A stretch of 64,000 nucleotides of DNA from Streptococcus mitis (GTDB lineage Bacteria > Bacillota > Bacilli > Lactobacillales > Streptococcaceae), in NCBI RefSeq assembly GCF_002096845.1, contig NZ_NCVK01000045.1, positions 1 through 64,000 of the forward strand, in the 5' to 3' direction. The notes below the pieces were generated by a model, which was given only the letters and a program-made list of their open reading frames with translations, was not told the origin of the DNA and did not search any database. A program made the translations under genes and the position numbers. This document shows positions 34,200-44,105 of this stretch, piece by piece (position 1 is the first letter of the stretch; every line of letters starts with the position of its first letter).

Positions 34200-35432
34200 T
34201 TAACGTCCTACTATTTTTTTGAATAACTGAATAGCTTTGTATTTTAAAGGTGATGGATGATAACGGAAAGTTCCTGCTTTGCGTACAATATAGCCATTAA
34301 AATTCTGTTTAAAACGCAAAACACCATCACTACCATCAAAAATCCCTTGAATGCCTAGGAAGTTGTATTTAGGTATTCCACGTTTTATGCTTTCCAACAT
34401 AACATATTTTTGAAGCAGTGCAGGGGCATAGAACTTATTAAACTCAGTGTAAGAACCACTAAAGAGGTAAGTCGTTTCCTGAGGCATATAAACAAATAAA
34501 CTCCCGGCTAAAACAATATCTTCTTCTCCATATTTTTCAATCAAGTCTCGCGCTTCTGCTTTTCGAACTTCAAAAGTTTCAAATTGACTAGAATATTCTC
34601 TCAGTTGATTTTGTTTTTTCTCAGAATGAGGATTTTTACTCAAATCAAGTCGCAACTTGTCCAAGATTTCTTCTAGTTTACTTTGTTCACCTTGCAATTT
34701 GCTCATATACTCCGAAAAATTTAAGCTTGCTATGAGAAACTCCGCTTGTTCTCCAAATGAATCATAAAAGTGCTCATAATATTCTAAACTTTTATCACTA
34801 TATTCTCTACGTTCAGAGGTTTCTTTTGTTATGTTCTTAAAAATTGATAGCTCTTCACGTTTTAACTTTTTCAACCGAATGCCAAACGTTTCAGCCTTTT
34901 TCACCAAGGGTTTACCCTTTTTGCTAAAACTTTTAAGCAAATTCTTTTCAGTTAATTCAGTCAAATCTTTATAGTATAACCAATCTGGTTCTCCACCTGG
35001 ATAACCTCTTGTCAATCCATCAAACTGATAGCCTAAATCAGTCAAATCTTGAATAATACTTTTTTTCTCAGTATCTATTGGATTACCTTGGCTATCAAAA
35101 GTTTGATAAGTTTCATAAGGTTTTACAAGCAACTCTAATACACCATTTTGCTTGGCATATTCTTTTAACTCCGCATAAAAAACTGGAAGAGCATCTTGTT
35201 GGGTATAAATCGGCCCCGAATTGATCTCCATATGCAGACCACCCAGCATGGGCAAGCTATAAACCAGAGCTGCAACTTGAATCTCTCCTTCTTGTTTCAA
35301 AGCAAGATAAACAATTCGAGCCCCTCTTTTTTCTAACAAGTCCCCCATCTGAACAGATTGCATAAAGGAACGAGAAGAAACCTGATCAGAATAAGCCTGA
35401 AACTCTTCTTTCGTGAGTGTAATTAGTGCCAT
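34200..35432 (-). CDS. murN: MurN, FemX-family ligase for peptidoglycan branches
   Basis: Adds the second residue (Ala) of the lipid II dipeptide branch from alanyl-tRNA. 410 aa with FemABX architecture: two GNAT-like halves split by a helical coiled-coil arm (about 240-305, KLQGEQSKLEEILDKLRL). The final third has the substrate-site segment GIQGIFDGSDGVLRFKQNFNG. Starts 4 nt after murM. Its presence predicts branched muropeptides. Confidence 0.93.
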   Translation of the reverse strand: MALITLTKEEFQAYSDQVSSRSFMQSVQMGDLLEKRGARIVYLALKQEGEIQVAALVYSLPMLGGLHMEINSGPIYTQQDALPVFYAELKEYAKQNGVLELLVKPYETYQTFDSQGNPIDTEKKSIIQDLTDLGYQFDGLTRGYPGGEPDWLYYKDLTELTEKNLLKSFSKKGKPLVKKAETFGIRLKKLKREELSIFKNITKETSERREYSDKSLEYYEHFYDSFGEQAEFLIASLNFSEYMSKLQGEQSKLEEILDKLRLDLSKNPHSEKKQNQLREYSSQFETFEVRKAEARDLIEKYGEEDIVLAGSLFVYMPQETTYLFSGSYTEFNKFYAPALLQKYVMLESIKRGIPKYNFLGIQGIFDGSDGVLRFKQNFNGYIVRKAGTFRYHPSPLKYKAIQLFKKIVGR

Positions 35433-35436
35433 ATAC

Positions 35437-36657
35437 TTACTTTCTATGTTTTTTTCTTAATGTTTTACGGAAATCAAGAGCAAGTCTTAACAGAGGATAG
35501 AGAGGATGGGTAGGCATTGTAAATTCACCCAAATATTCTTCAATCGTTGGATTAAATTTTTCCTTAAAATGATAAAGTCCACCATTGAGAGAGTTTTCAA
35601 CACCACCTAAATTTTGCCACAATATACCTCGCTCAAAGGCATAGCGAGCCGTTTCATACCAAGTTAAAATTGGTGCATTGTAACGTTTAAAAGCATCATC
35701 CATACCAGCATATAGATTGACAGAAGTTTGTCCGAATTCTAAAGTCAAGGTAGCCGCTAAAGGAACTCTTGCTTGACCTGCATCCATATATTCCTGCAGG
35801 AAAGTCAATTCCTCTAACAAACGTTCTTTTTCCTTCTTCTGCGCTTCTACTTTTGAAGTTCGAGTCGACTCAGTAAAGGTCTCTTCCAAGGCTCTGTTTT
35901 TCGCTAACTGTTCTTCTAATTCTTGCGAACGTTTAGAGACATCCAAGGTTGCCAAGGTGATATAAGCCTCGTCCTTAAAATTATCTAACAATTTTTTATA
36001 ATAGACTTCATTCCTCAAATGAATATCTTTTCGTTTCTCGGTTTTTTTCATCAACTCCGAAAACGAATCTAATAGTTCCAGTCCACCATATTGAACCTCA
36101 AGCCCTTTGTTTCGAGCTGTTCGGATAGCTTGCCTCGTTGATTTAGAAAGTTTATCTTCTTCAAAATTTTCCTTATATATTTTCGCCTGAATACGAGGTT
36201 GAATAGTATCATCCATCTCGGCTGTCTGCCCAGACCATTTCACTCCTAGTTGCCCTAAAGTCTCAACAAGAGCAAGATTTTCAGGATATTCTCTTTTATC
36301 TTGATTGACCAAATGTTGAGATAAACAAATACTTGGATCAAAAGTCACAAAAATAGCTCTCTTACTGCGAGCATAAGACTTAATAGATTGAATGACAAAA
36401 CTCAAGAGTTCTGTATCCCCATAATCCAATATAGGTCCTCTTGGGATGTAAAACATTTTATACCCAAAAGGTAGAGACTTTATGAGAATACTAGCCACAG
36501 CCAGTAATTTTTCCCCTTCATAAACCCCAAGTCTCTCATGATTCCAATCAGATTTCACTTTTTCCCAAGCACTACTTTGTAATACATTGGCTAATTCATG
36601 CTCTTTGACAAACTGATCATATTCTAATGTGGGAATGCCAATTTGATAACGGTACAT
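35437..36657 (-). CDS. murM: MurM, FemX-family ligase for peptidoglycan branches
   Basis: Adds Ser or Ala from aminoacyl-tRNA to the lipid II Lys side chain. 406 aa; FemABX fold with coiled-coil arm (about 240-290, SQELEEQLAKNRALEETF) and conserved end GGVENSLNGGLYHFKEKFNP. MurM is the polymorphic member: mosaic alleles alter Ser/Ala preference and contribute to high beta-lactam resistance in pneumococcus. Whether this allele is mosaic needs an alignment. First gene of murMN. Confidence 0.94.
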   Translation of the reverse strand: MYRYQIGIPTLEYDQFVKEHELANVLQSSAWEKVKSDWNHERLGVYEGEKLLAVASILIKSLPFGYKMFYIPRGPILDYGDTELLSFVIQSIKSYARSKRAIFVTFDPSICLSQHLVNQDKREYPENLALVETLGQLGVKWSGQTAEMDDTIQPRIQAKIYKENFEEDKLSKSTRQAIRTARNKGLEVQYGGLELLDSFSELMKKTEKRKDIHLRNEVYYKKLLDNFKDEAYITLATLDVSKRSQELEEQLAKNRALEETFTESTRTSKVEAQKKEKERLLEELTFLQEYMDAGQARVPLAATLTLEFGQTSVNLYAGMDDAFKRYNAPILTWYETARYAFERGILWQNLGGVENSLNGGLYHFKEKFNPTIEEYLGEFTMPTHPLYPLLRLALDFRKTLRKKHRK

Positions 36658-36765
36658 TTCCTACTCTCTCCTCCAGTATTTTTTTACTATTCTACTACTT
36701 TCGTTTGAAAAGTCTAGTGAAAACATATTTTATTTTAGTCCTACTACCCTACGCTAAAGTTCAAA

Positions 36766-37545
36766 CTAAGTTAGTCTCTCTTCTAATTTGAAATCAATTG
36801 GTAGGGTTGCTAAAAAGATTTCCAATTGTTTTTCCCAATAATACCACTCATGCGTTCCAGCGCTATGGCTATAGGTCATATCAAAGCCTGATTTTTTAAG
36901 ATTTTTCACTGCTAGATTATTAGCTTCGTACAAGAAATCCTGCTCGCCACACCAAGCCCACAGCTTGGTCTTTTTATCTGATTTTTTAGCCAAACTTTCA
37001 AGAGAATAGGGACTAGCTGTCCAATCTTTAATCTCTCCAAACACACCTCTCCAATAAGCTGGTGTTCCCAGATTTTGGCTTTCAGGAGAAAACTCTTGAA
37101 AACTAAGGGCGCCTGAAAAGCTAGCTGCACGAGAGAAACGATTTGTAGCAAGAGCCAGTTTAAAACAGCCGTAACCTCCCATAGAGAGGCCAGCGATAAA
37201 GGTCTTTTCACGCTTGCTAGTTATATTAGGGAAGAAGCGTTTCAGAATCTTTGGCAATTCCTCTGCTAGAGCCGTGTAGTAGTCAAAACCATATTGGGTA
37301 TCGGTGTACCAACCGTTGCTGGTATTGGGCATGACAACGATAAGATTAGTGCCTCGAAGCAAGCGTTCTACATTGGTTCGCTTGAGCCAACTATTATGAT
37401 TGCCAGACATCCCGTGCAAGAGGTACAAGACTGGAATGTCTTTACAATCTGGTTCTTCTACTCGATTGGCATCAGGGTAAAGAACATTCACTCCCCACTC
37501 CATATCCAAAACTTGTGAGTAATACTCGATTTTCATTACTGCCAT
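36766..37545 (-). CDS. estA: esterase (tributyrin esterase EstA type)
   Basis: 259 aa, alpha/beta hydrolase of the esterase D family. Nucleophile motif [10 protein letters not shown] (about 118-127, Ser120), oxyanion region [13 protein letters not shown], acid in [11 protein letters not shown], and His in [12 protein letters not shown] near the C-terminus. No signal peptide. Hydrolyses short acyl or acetyl esters; the pneumococcal homologue deacetylates host sialic acid esters, which would require surface access not evident here. Confidence 0.88.
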   Translation of the reverse strand: MAVMKIEYYSQVLDMEWGVNVLYPDANRVEEPDCKDIPVLYLLHGMSGNHNSWLKRTNVERLLRGTNLIVVMPNTSNGWYTDTQYGFDYYTALAEELPKILKRFFPNITSKREKTFIAGLSMGGYGCFKLALATNRFSRAASFSGALSFQEFSPESQNLGTPAYWRGVFGEIKDWTASPYSLESLAKKSDKKTKLWAWCGEQDFLYEANNLAVKNLKKSGFDMTYSHSAGTHEWYYWEKQLEIFLATLPIDFKLEERLT

Positions 37546-37569
37546 AATTTTTTCCTCTATTTTTCTATA

Positions 37570-37594
37570 AGAAAAAGCCGAAACTCGACTTTCT
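37570..37594 (-). terminator. terminator of the RNase J2 gene
   Basis: Minus strand AAGTCGA gtt TCGGCTT followed by TTTC; one G-U pair. Confidence 0.6.
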
Positions 37595-37612
37595 CTCTGT
37601 TTATTTCAACGA

Positions 37613-39274
37613 TTATTTTGCTTCCATGACTACTGGTAAAATAGCTGGACGACGTTTGGTTTGGTCAAAGAGATACTTGGTAAGATTATCACGAACCTTC
37701 CCTTTGAGATCTGCCCAGTCAAAGTCATCTCCTTGAAGATACTCTTCCACCGTTTGGTTAATCAATTCTGAACTTTCACGGAGAATATCGCGACTCTTCT
37801 TGAGATAAACAAATCCACGCGTGTGAACACGAGCCTTGGCCACAATTTTCTTCTCACGACGGTTAACGGTAATTGCGACGATGAAAATACCGTCCTCTGA
37901 CAAGACCTTACGGTCACGAAGAACCACATTACCAACATCACCAATGGCATTCCCGTCAATCAAGACATCTCCTGCTGAAACCGCGCCAGCTGGAACAAAG
38001 TCCCCATTCTCATAAGCCATGCTGGTTCCCTTTTTAGGGATGAAAATGCGTTCTGGCAGCATCCCGACCGCCATAGCAGCCTTAGCATGGGCATCCAACT
38101 CACGGTATTCCCCTTGAATTGGGAAGAGATACTTGGGTTGCAAGAGATTAATCATCAATTGCAAATCACGCGCATTTCCATGTCCTGACACACGCAAGCT
38201 TTGGGTGATCAATTTGACAACCCCGCCAGCTTGGTAAATCATGTTTTCCACACGCGCCATAACTGCTTCTTTAGCGATAGACGGAGTGGTTACGATATAG
38301 ACCAAATCACCGTCCTTGATTTCCACATAACGGTGGCGACCAATCGACATCTTGCGAAGACCGTTGATAGGCTCACCCATACGGCCTGTCTCAAGGATAA
38401 TCAACTCATGGTCTTCAAAGCGAGACATATCTTTTGGCTTAATCAAAAGACTCTCGTTAGCTAGAGACAATTTCTTAAGGCGAATAGCAGTGCGGACGAT
38501 ATTTTCAATATCAAATCCTGTCAAGACCACACGGCGACCTGTTGCATCCGCAGCGTCAAACACCTGCTGGATACGAGATAGGTTGCTGGCTACTGCTGCG
38601 ACGATAATACGTCCATCCCAATCAGAAATGGTTTGAGTGATTTCATCCCCAACTTCACTTTCGCTAGCCACTTGGATATTACTGTCCGCATTGGCTGAAT
38701 CGCTAAGAAGAGCCAGAACTCCATCACGACCGATTTCTGCCAAACGAGCGAAGTCTGTCGCATAGGATTCACTAGCTGTCTGGTCAAATTTGAAGTCACC
38801 TGTATAAACGATGCTACCTTCAGCTGTCTTCAAGACAACACCCAGACTTTCTGGGATAGAGTGGGTCGTACGGAAGAAGGAAACCACAGTCCCTCCAAAA
38901 TCAATCTCCGTATTCTCATCAATGACATGGAAATCATTGAATTTCTTAACTGTGTCATTTCCTTTGACAAAGAGTTTGGCCAACTCAATGGTCAACTCGG
39001 AGCCAAATACAGGTACCTTGGCTTCAGCCAAGAGATAAGGAAGAGCACCAATGGCATCCGCATGTCCGTGGGTCAAGAAAACCCCTGCGATACGGTCGCT
39101 ATTTTCAAAAAGGTAGTCCATATTTGGAATAACGACGTCCACCCCTAGTTGTTCATTTTCAGGATATTTCAGACCTGCATCCAAAACGAAAATAGACCCA
39201 TCGATTTCAGCGATATACATATTTTTCCCATTTTCACGTACACCACCAAGTGTTGTTAAACTGATATTACTCAT
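37613..39274 (-). CDS. rnjB: ribonuclease J2
   Basis: 553 aa, metallo-beta-lactamase/beta-CASP RNase J: N-terminal lactamase fold, beta-CASP insert (about 210-360) and C-terminal domain. The zinc motif reads LTHGHADAIG (His69, His71, Asp73) with Ala74 where active RNase J1 has His. That identifies it as the J2 paralogue, a weak or non-catalytic partner in the J1/J2 complex for RNA decay and 5' processing. Separate transcription unit from recJ. Confidence 0.9.
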   Translation of the reverse strand: MSNISLTTLGGVRENGKNMYIAEIDGSIFVLDAGLKYPENEQLGVDVVIPNMDYLFENSDRIAGVFLTHGHADAIGALPYLLAEAKVPVFGSELTIELAKLFVKGNDTVKKFNDFHVIDENTEIDFGGTVVSFFRTTHSIPESLGVVLKTAEGSIVYTGDFKFDQTASESYATDFARLAEIGRDGVLALLSDSANADSNIQVASESEVGDEITQTISDWDGRIIVAAVASNLSRIQQVFDAADATGRRVVLTGFDIENIVRTAIRLKKLSLANESLLIKPKDMSRFEDHELIILETGRMGEPINGLRKMSIGRHRYVEIKDGDLVYIVTTPSIAKEAVMARVENMIYQAGGVVKLITQSLRVSGHGNARDLQLMINLLQPKYLFPIQGEYRELDAHAKAAMAVGMLPERIFIPKKGTSMAYENGDFVPAGAVSAGDVLIDGNAIGDVGNVVLRDRKVLSEDGIFIVAITVNRREKKIVAKARVHTRGFVYLKKSRDILRESSELINQTVEEYLQGDDFDWADLKGKVRDNLTKYLFDQTKRRPAILPVVMEAK

Positions 39275-39408
39275 TTTTCCTCCGAAAGCTTTGTTTATCT
39301 TGATTATAGGGTTGCTTGCCCTTTTATTCTAAAAGCACTACTTTTAGCCGAATCTTTTCCTACTATTATACCATTTTTTTGATGATTTTCAAAATGAAGA
39401 TTTGTTTT

Positions 39409-39433
39409 CAAAAAAGAGCTGGTTTCCCAACTC
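39409..39433 (-). terminator. terminator of recJ
   Basis: Minus strand GAGTTGG gaaa CCAGCTC followed by TTTTTT. Confidence 0.8.
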
Positions 39434-39437
39434 TTTC

Positions 39438-41678
39438 CTATCTGCTATTCTTTTCCATTAAAAAGTCATAAATTTCTTGCACGGTACCCAGCGCCATCAT
39501 TTCTTGGTCTTTGACGGTTTGTTTGAGATTTTGGTAAATCTGACTTTCTCCGATTTCCCGCTTTGGTGCCTCTTTATTGACTGTCATGACCCCATCTTTG
39601 ATGGTCACAAAGCTTAGTTCTTCAAACACTTGAATCATCTTGACCAGCAAGATTTGCTGGATATTGAGATAAGTAGCCAAATCCTTGAGCTTATAGCGAA
39701 TATCAAACTCTGGAAACTGGTAGATGGTTTTATACAATTTGGCAAACTGCTCTCTAGTCCCATAACCTGTCAGATAGTAGGCCTTGTCAATGTCATTTTT
39801 GAAATAGACAGCGGAAAAATTCTGTTTCTGAAAAATGGTCTTCAACTGAGTAATATCCTCAGGAATGGTTTTTACGACAACAGCTTCACTAGTCGCTAAA
39901 TCTGGCAGTTCTCCAGCAAAATCCAAGACTGGAACCCCTTCTGGCAAGACTGCATTCTTCCCACGGATGTTAAAAAGTTGAACACCCTCCACACGCGCAT
40001 CCACCATCATCAACTGCAGGGCAGTTTGGCCATTCCATTGGTTGACAGACAATTTGACTGCCATCTCTAGATTCTTGGTTTGAGAAAACTCTGTTGCCCA
40101 TCTACCTTGTCCAAAGGCTACCACTTCAAAACTCGCCTCACCCTTGGAAATTTTCAGCTTGAGATGGACGTTGCCTGCTCCCATAGTACGAGCACTTTCG
40201 ACCTGAAAATCCTTGATATAAAAGACAGGTTTCTGATTGTCCATGCCAAAAGGTGCCAAACGTTCAAAACTTTTGACCGTTTCCAAGCTAAGTGTCTCCA
40301 AATCCAGTTCTTCATCTAGATTTAACTTGTTCTTGCCAGCAGCATCTGCGCCTTTTTCACGGACATAATCTTCCAAGACCTGAGATAAATCTGAGAGTTT
40401 CTCAACTTCCAGCGTCATGCCAGCCGCACCAGCATGACCGCCAAAGGCGATGAAGAGGTCTCGATGAGGATCCAGAGCCTCAAAAATATCGACCGCTTCC
40501 ACACTACGAGCACTGCCCTTGGCACGACCGTCCTCTATATTAAGAACGATGACTGTCTGTCCTAGTTCTTCCAACAAACGACCAGCCACGATCCCTAGAA
40601 CCCCAGGATTCCAGCTTTCCTTGGCCAAGACTTGAACCTTCTTCTCAGGATCCACCATGGTCTTAGCTTCTTCGTAGATTGACTGAACGATTTCCTTGCG
40701 CTCTTCGTTTTTCTGATGAATCATAAGGGCAATCTCGTGAGCTTCCTCGTCGTCAAATCCAGTCAACAAATCAATGGCAGGATTGGGATCATCCAAGCGT
40801 CCCAAGGCATTTAAACGAGGGGCAATCTGGAAACCAACTGTCTCTTCTGTCACTTCGTTGGCAGCAATCCCAGCCATGTCCAACATTTCTTGTAGACCAA
40901 TACGCTGAGTGTGGCCCAACATCTCCAGACCATACTGAACCAAGATACGGTTCTCATCTGTCAAACTAACCATATCAGCAATGGTACCAATAGCGACCAA
41001 ATCAAGCAATTCCGCTTGTACTTCTTCTAACAGGGCACAAGCCAACTTGAAGGCCACTCCGCAACCAGCCAAATATTTGAAAGGATAGTTCGCATCCGGA
41101 TGTTCAGGATGGACAATAGCATAGGCATCTGGCAGGGTTTCAGGCATGGAATGGTGATCAGTCACAATGACATCTACCCCCATAGACTGGGCCAATTCAA
41201 TAGCCTCATGACCTGCAACTCCATTATCCACTGTCACAATCAAGGAAATTCCTTCTTGCTCGATAAAGTATTTGTAGACACTGGCATTAGGTCCATAGCC
41301 ATCAGTAAAACGATTGGGCAAGTAAACACGGCACTCCGCACCAAGCTGTTCCAAACTTTCCTTAACAATAGAAGCCGAAGTCATGCCATCCGCATCGTAG
41401 TCTCCGTATATGAGGATATTTTCCCCTTCTTCAATGGCCTGCCGAATCCGTTCCACTGCCTTGTCCATATCATGGAGCAGATAAGGGTCATGCAAGTCCT
41501 CCAAGGAAGGTTCTAAAAACCTCTTCAGACTTTCTTGGTCCTGAATCCCTCTTTCAAATAATAACCGAGCGACCTCAGGACCCAGTCCAGCCTTCTTGGC
41601 TATCTTTGTAAAATCCGCATCTTCTACCTGCGGGGCAAACTGCCATTCATAAGTAGGTGTTATCAAAAAGACATCCAC
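39438..41678 (-). CDS. recJ: single-stranded-DNA exonuclease RecJ
   Basis: Degrades single-stranded DNA 5'-3' in recombination and repair. DHH phosphoesterase core: YGDYDADGMTSASI (about 94-107), VTVDNGVAGHEA, VTDHHSMPE; DHHA1 domain with FGGHAGAAGMTLE (about 410-422); OB domain (about 455-560); then the long C-terminal region typical of Firmicutes RecJ. 746 aa. The true start may be a few codons inside (TTG ATA ACA CCT), giving ITPTYEWQF. Confidence 0.95.
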   Translation of the reverse strand: MDVFLITPTYEWQFAPQVEDADFTKIAKKAGLGPEVARLLFERGIQDQESLKRFLEPSLEDLHDPYLLHDMDKAVERIRQAIEEGENILIYGDYDADGMTSASIVKESLEQLGAECRVYLPNRFTDGYGPNASVYKYFIEQEGISLIVTVDNGVAGHEAIELAQSMGVDVIVTDHHSMPETLPDAYAIVHPEHPDANYPFKYLAGCGVAFKLACALLEEVQAELLDLVAIGTIADMVSLTDENRILVQYGLEMLGHTQRIGLQEMLDMAGIAANEVTEETVGFQIAPRLNALGRLDDPNPAIDLLTGFDDEEAHEIALMIHQKNEERKEIVQSIYEEAKTMVDPEKKVQVLAKESWNPGVLGIVAGRLLEELGQTVIVLNIEDGRAKGSARSVEAVDIFEALDPHRDLFIAFGGHAGAAGMTLEVEKLSDLSQVLEDYVREKGADAAGKNKLNLDEELDLETLSLETVKSFERLAPFGMDNQKPVFYIKDFQVESARTMGAGNVHLKLKISKGEASFEVVAFGQGRWATEFSQTKNLEMAVKLSVNQWNGQTALQLMMVDARVEGVQLFNIRGKNAVLPEGVPVLDFAGELPDLATSEAVVVKTIPEDITQLKTIFQKQNFSAVYFKNDIDKAYYLTGYGTREQFAKLYKTIYQFPEFDIRYKLKDLATYLNIQQILLVKMIQVFEELSFVTIKDGVMTVNKEAPKREIGESQIYQNLKQTVKDQEMMALGTVQEIYDFLMEKNSR

Positions 41679-41779
41679 TCTTTCTAAGAATTCTATTGCT
41701 TCATTATAACATGATTTAGGCTTTTTCTCTATCCAGATTGCTTTTTTATAAAATTTTAGTGAATTTTTTCAGATATGAT

Positions 41780-41808
41780 TTGACAAGGTAATTCTTTTGG
41801 TGTAAAAT
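41780..41808 (+). promoter_or_regulatory. sigma-A promoter of the amino-acid ABC operon
   Basis: TTGACA, 17 nt, TAAAAT, 34 nt before the ATPase start codon. Confidence 0.85.
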
Positions 41809-41842
41809 CATGTTATAAAATCTAACACAAAGGAGATTCCTT

Positions 41843-42601
41843 ATGGCTTTAGTAGAATTTGAACACGTCGAAAAATATTACGGAGACTACCATGCACTCC
41901 GCGACATCAATCTCCGTTTTGAAAAAGGACAAGTCGTTGTCCTACTCGGACCATCTGGTTCCGGGAAATCCACTCTGATTCGTACCATCAATGGTTTGGA
42001 GGCTGTTGACAAAGGAAGTCTTCTAGTCAATGGCCACCAAGTTGCTGGTGCCAGCCAGAAAGATTTAGTTCCTCTTCGCAAGGAAGTCGGCATGGTTTTC
42101 CAGCATTTTAACCTCTACCCTCACAAAACAGTGTTAGAAAACGTAACACTTGCGCCTATAAAAGTTCTAGGAATTGATAAAAAAGAAGCTGAAAAAACAG
42201 CTCAAAAATATCTAGAATTTGTAAATATGTGGGACAAGAAAGATTCTTATCCAGCCATGCTTTCTGGTGGACAAAAGCAACGGATTGCCATTGCACGTGG
42301 ACTCGCTATGCATCCGGAACTCCTCCTCTTCGATGAACCAACATCTGCCCTTGATCCTGAAACCATCGGTGATGTTCTGGCAGTCATGCAAAAATTGGCC
42401 CACGATGGTATGAATATGATTGTCGTGACCCATGAAATGGGCTTTGCCCGTGAAGTTGCGGACCGCATCATCTTTATGGCTGACGGAGAAGTTTTGGTGG
42501 ATACGACAGATGTTGATGACTTTTTCGACAATCCAAGCGAACCTCGTGCCCAACAATTCCTCAGCAAAATCATCAACCACGAAAGTGACAAAGTCAAATA
42601 A
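41843..42601 (+). CDS. polar amino acid ABC transporter ATPase
   Basis: 252 aa GlnQ/HisP-type ATPase: Walker A GPSGSGKST (about 36-44), Q-loop MVFQHFNLYPH, signature LSGGQKQR, Walker B LLLFDEPTSALD and switch VVTHEMG. Powers import by the two permeases downstream. First of four genes with one promoter and one terminator: ATPase, binding protein, permease, permease. Confidence 0.93.
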   Translation: MALVEFEHVEKYYGDYHALRDINLRFEKGQVVVLLGPSGSGKSTLIRTINGLEAVDKGSLLVNGHQVAGASQKDLVPLRKEVGMVFQHFNLYPHKTVLENVTLAPIKVLGIDKKEAEKTAQKYLEFVNMWDKKDSYPAMLSGGQKQRIAIARGLAMHPELLLFDEPTSALDPETIGDVLAVMQKLAHDGMNMIVVTHEMGFAREVADRIIFMADGEVLVDTTDVDDFFDNPSEPRAQQFLSKIINHESDKVK

Positions 42602-42611
42602 GGAGGCGCCT

Positions 42612-43406
42612 ATGAAAAAGAAATTCTTTTTATCAGCAATATTGATTAGCCTTTTCGGCCTTGCTGCTGCAAAACCGGTTCAGGCTGATACCAGTGTCGC
42701 AGACATTCAAAAGAGAGGCGAGCTGGTTGTCGGTGTGAAACAAGACGTTCCCAATTTCGGCTACAAGGATCCCAAGACAGGGACCTATTCTGGTATCGAA
42801 ACTGACTTGGCCAGGATGGTAGCTGATGAGCTCAAGGTCAAGGTTCGTTATGTGCCGGTTACCGCACAAACCCGTGGACCGCTCCTAGACAATGAACAGG
42901 TCGATATGGATATCGCGACCTTTACCATCACAGATGAACGCAAAAAACTCTATAACTTCACCAGTCCCTACTACACGGACGCTTCTGGCTTTTTGGTCAA
43001 TAAGTCTGCCAAAATCAAAAGTATTGAGGACCTAAACGGCAAAACCATCGGAGTCGCCCAAGGTTCCATCACCCAACGCCTGATTACTGAACTGGGTAAA
43101 AAGAAAGGTCTGAAGTTTAAATTCGTCGAACTTGGTTCCTACCCAGAATTGATTACTTCTCTCCATGCTCACCGTATTGATGCTTTTTCCGTTGACCGCT
43201 CGATTCTATCTGGCTACATCAGCAAACGCACAGTACTACTAGATGATAGTTTCAAGCCATCTGACTACGGTATCGTTACCAAGAAATCAAATACCGAGCT
43301 CAACGACTATCTCGATAACTTGGTTACTAAATGGAGCAAGGATGGTAGTTTGCAGAAACTTTATGACCGTTACAAGCTCAAACCATCTAGCCATACCGCA
43401 GATTAA
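42612..43406 (+). CDS. secreted amino-acid-binding protein of the ABC operon
   Basis: 264 aa; start at 42612 with AAGGAGG upstream. Family 3 solute-binding protein (GVKQDVPNFGYKDPKTGTYSGIETDLARM, TITDERKKLYNFT). Unusually for a Gram-positive binding protein it has no lipobox: the signal MKKKFFLSAILISLFGLAAA continues to a likely signal peptidase I site VQA-DT after residue 25. Unless it is held by the permease or kept as a signal anchor, it would be released. Confidence 0.9.
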   Translation: MKKKFFLSAILISLFGLAAAKPVQADTSVADIQKRGELVVGVKQDVPNFGYKDPKTGTYSGIETDLARMVADELKVKVRYVPVTAQTRGPLLDNEQVDMDIATFTITDERKKLYNFTSPYYTDASGFLVNKSAKIKSIEDLNGKTIGVAQGSITQRLITELGKKKGLKFKFVELGSYPELITSLHAHRIDAFSVDRSILSGYISKRTVLLDDSFKPSDYGIVTKKSNTELNDYLDNLVTKWSKDGSLQKLYDRYKLKPSSHTAD

Positions 43407-43418
43407 GGAGGACACCCC

Positions 43419-44096
43419 ATGACAGATTTATCATCTTGGACAGCCTATTTTCAGGATTTTGGACAATTTTTCAATGGCTTCCTCTTTACCCTTGCCCTAG
43501 CGATCGGATCCTTTATCCTAGCCATGGTCTTGGGTATATTCTTCGGAGCTATGTCAACCAGCAAACGTCCAATTTTGCGCATTTTAGCTCGTATCTTTGT
43601 CGAGTTTTATCAAAATACTCCCCTATTGGTACAGTTTGTTATCGTTTTTTATGGTTTGCCCCTTATTAGTAACCATATCATCATGATTCCGATTTATTGG
43701 ACAGCTGTTCTCTGCGTAGGGCTCTATCACGGTGCCTATATCGCCGAGGTGATTCGCTCAGGAATTCAGTCTATTCCTAGCGGTCAGATGGAGGCCGCCT
43801 TATCGCAAGGTTTTACCTATATCAGTGCCATGCGCTTGATTATCTTGCCTCAGGCCTTCCGTATCATTCTCCCTCCTTTGACCAACCAAATCGTCAACCT
43901 CATCAAGAATACCTCTACAGTCGCTATCATTTCTGGTGTAGACTTGATGTTTGTGACTAAGTCTTGGTCGGCTCTTAACGGAAACTACATTCCAGCCTTT
44001 CTAGGCGCTGCCCTTCTCTACTTTTCTCTATGCTTTCCTGTTGCCCAGTTTGGTCGCAAGATGGAGCAAGCAAACAAAAAAGCCTATTCGCTTTAG
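43419..44096 (+). CDS. amino acid ABC transporter permease 1
   Basis: 225 aa HisM/GlnP family, five membrane helices with the conserved EAA loop AEVIRSGIQSIPSGQMEAALSQG split between residues about 110-135. Forms a heterodimer with the next gene product. Starts 12 nt after the binding-protein gene. Confidence 0.92.
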   Translation: MTDLSSWTAYFQDFGQFFNGFLFTLALAIGSFILAMVLGIFFGAMSTSKRPILRILARIFVEFYQNTPLLVQFVIVFYGLPLISNHIIMIPIYWTAVLCVGLYHGAYIAEVIRSGIQSIPSGQMEAALSQGFTYISAMRLIILPQAFRIILPPLTNQIVNLIKNTSTVAIISGVDLMFVTKSWSALNGNYIPAFLGAALLYFSLCFPVAQFGRKMEQANKKAYSL

Positions 44097-44105
44097 GAGG
44101 TTACT

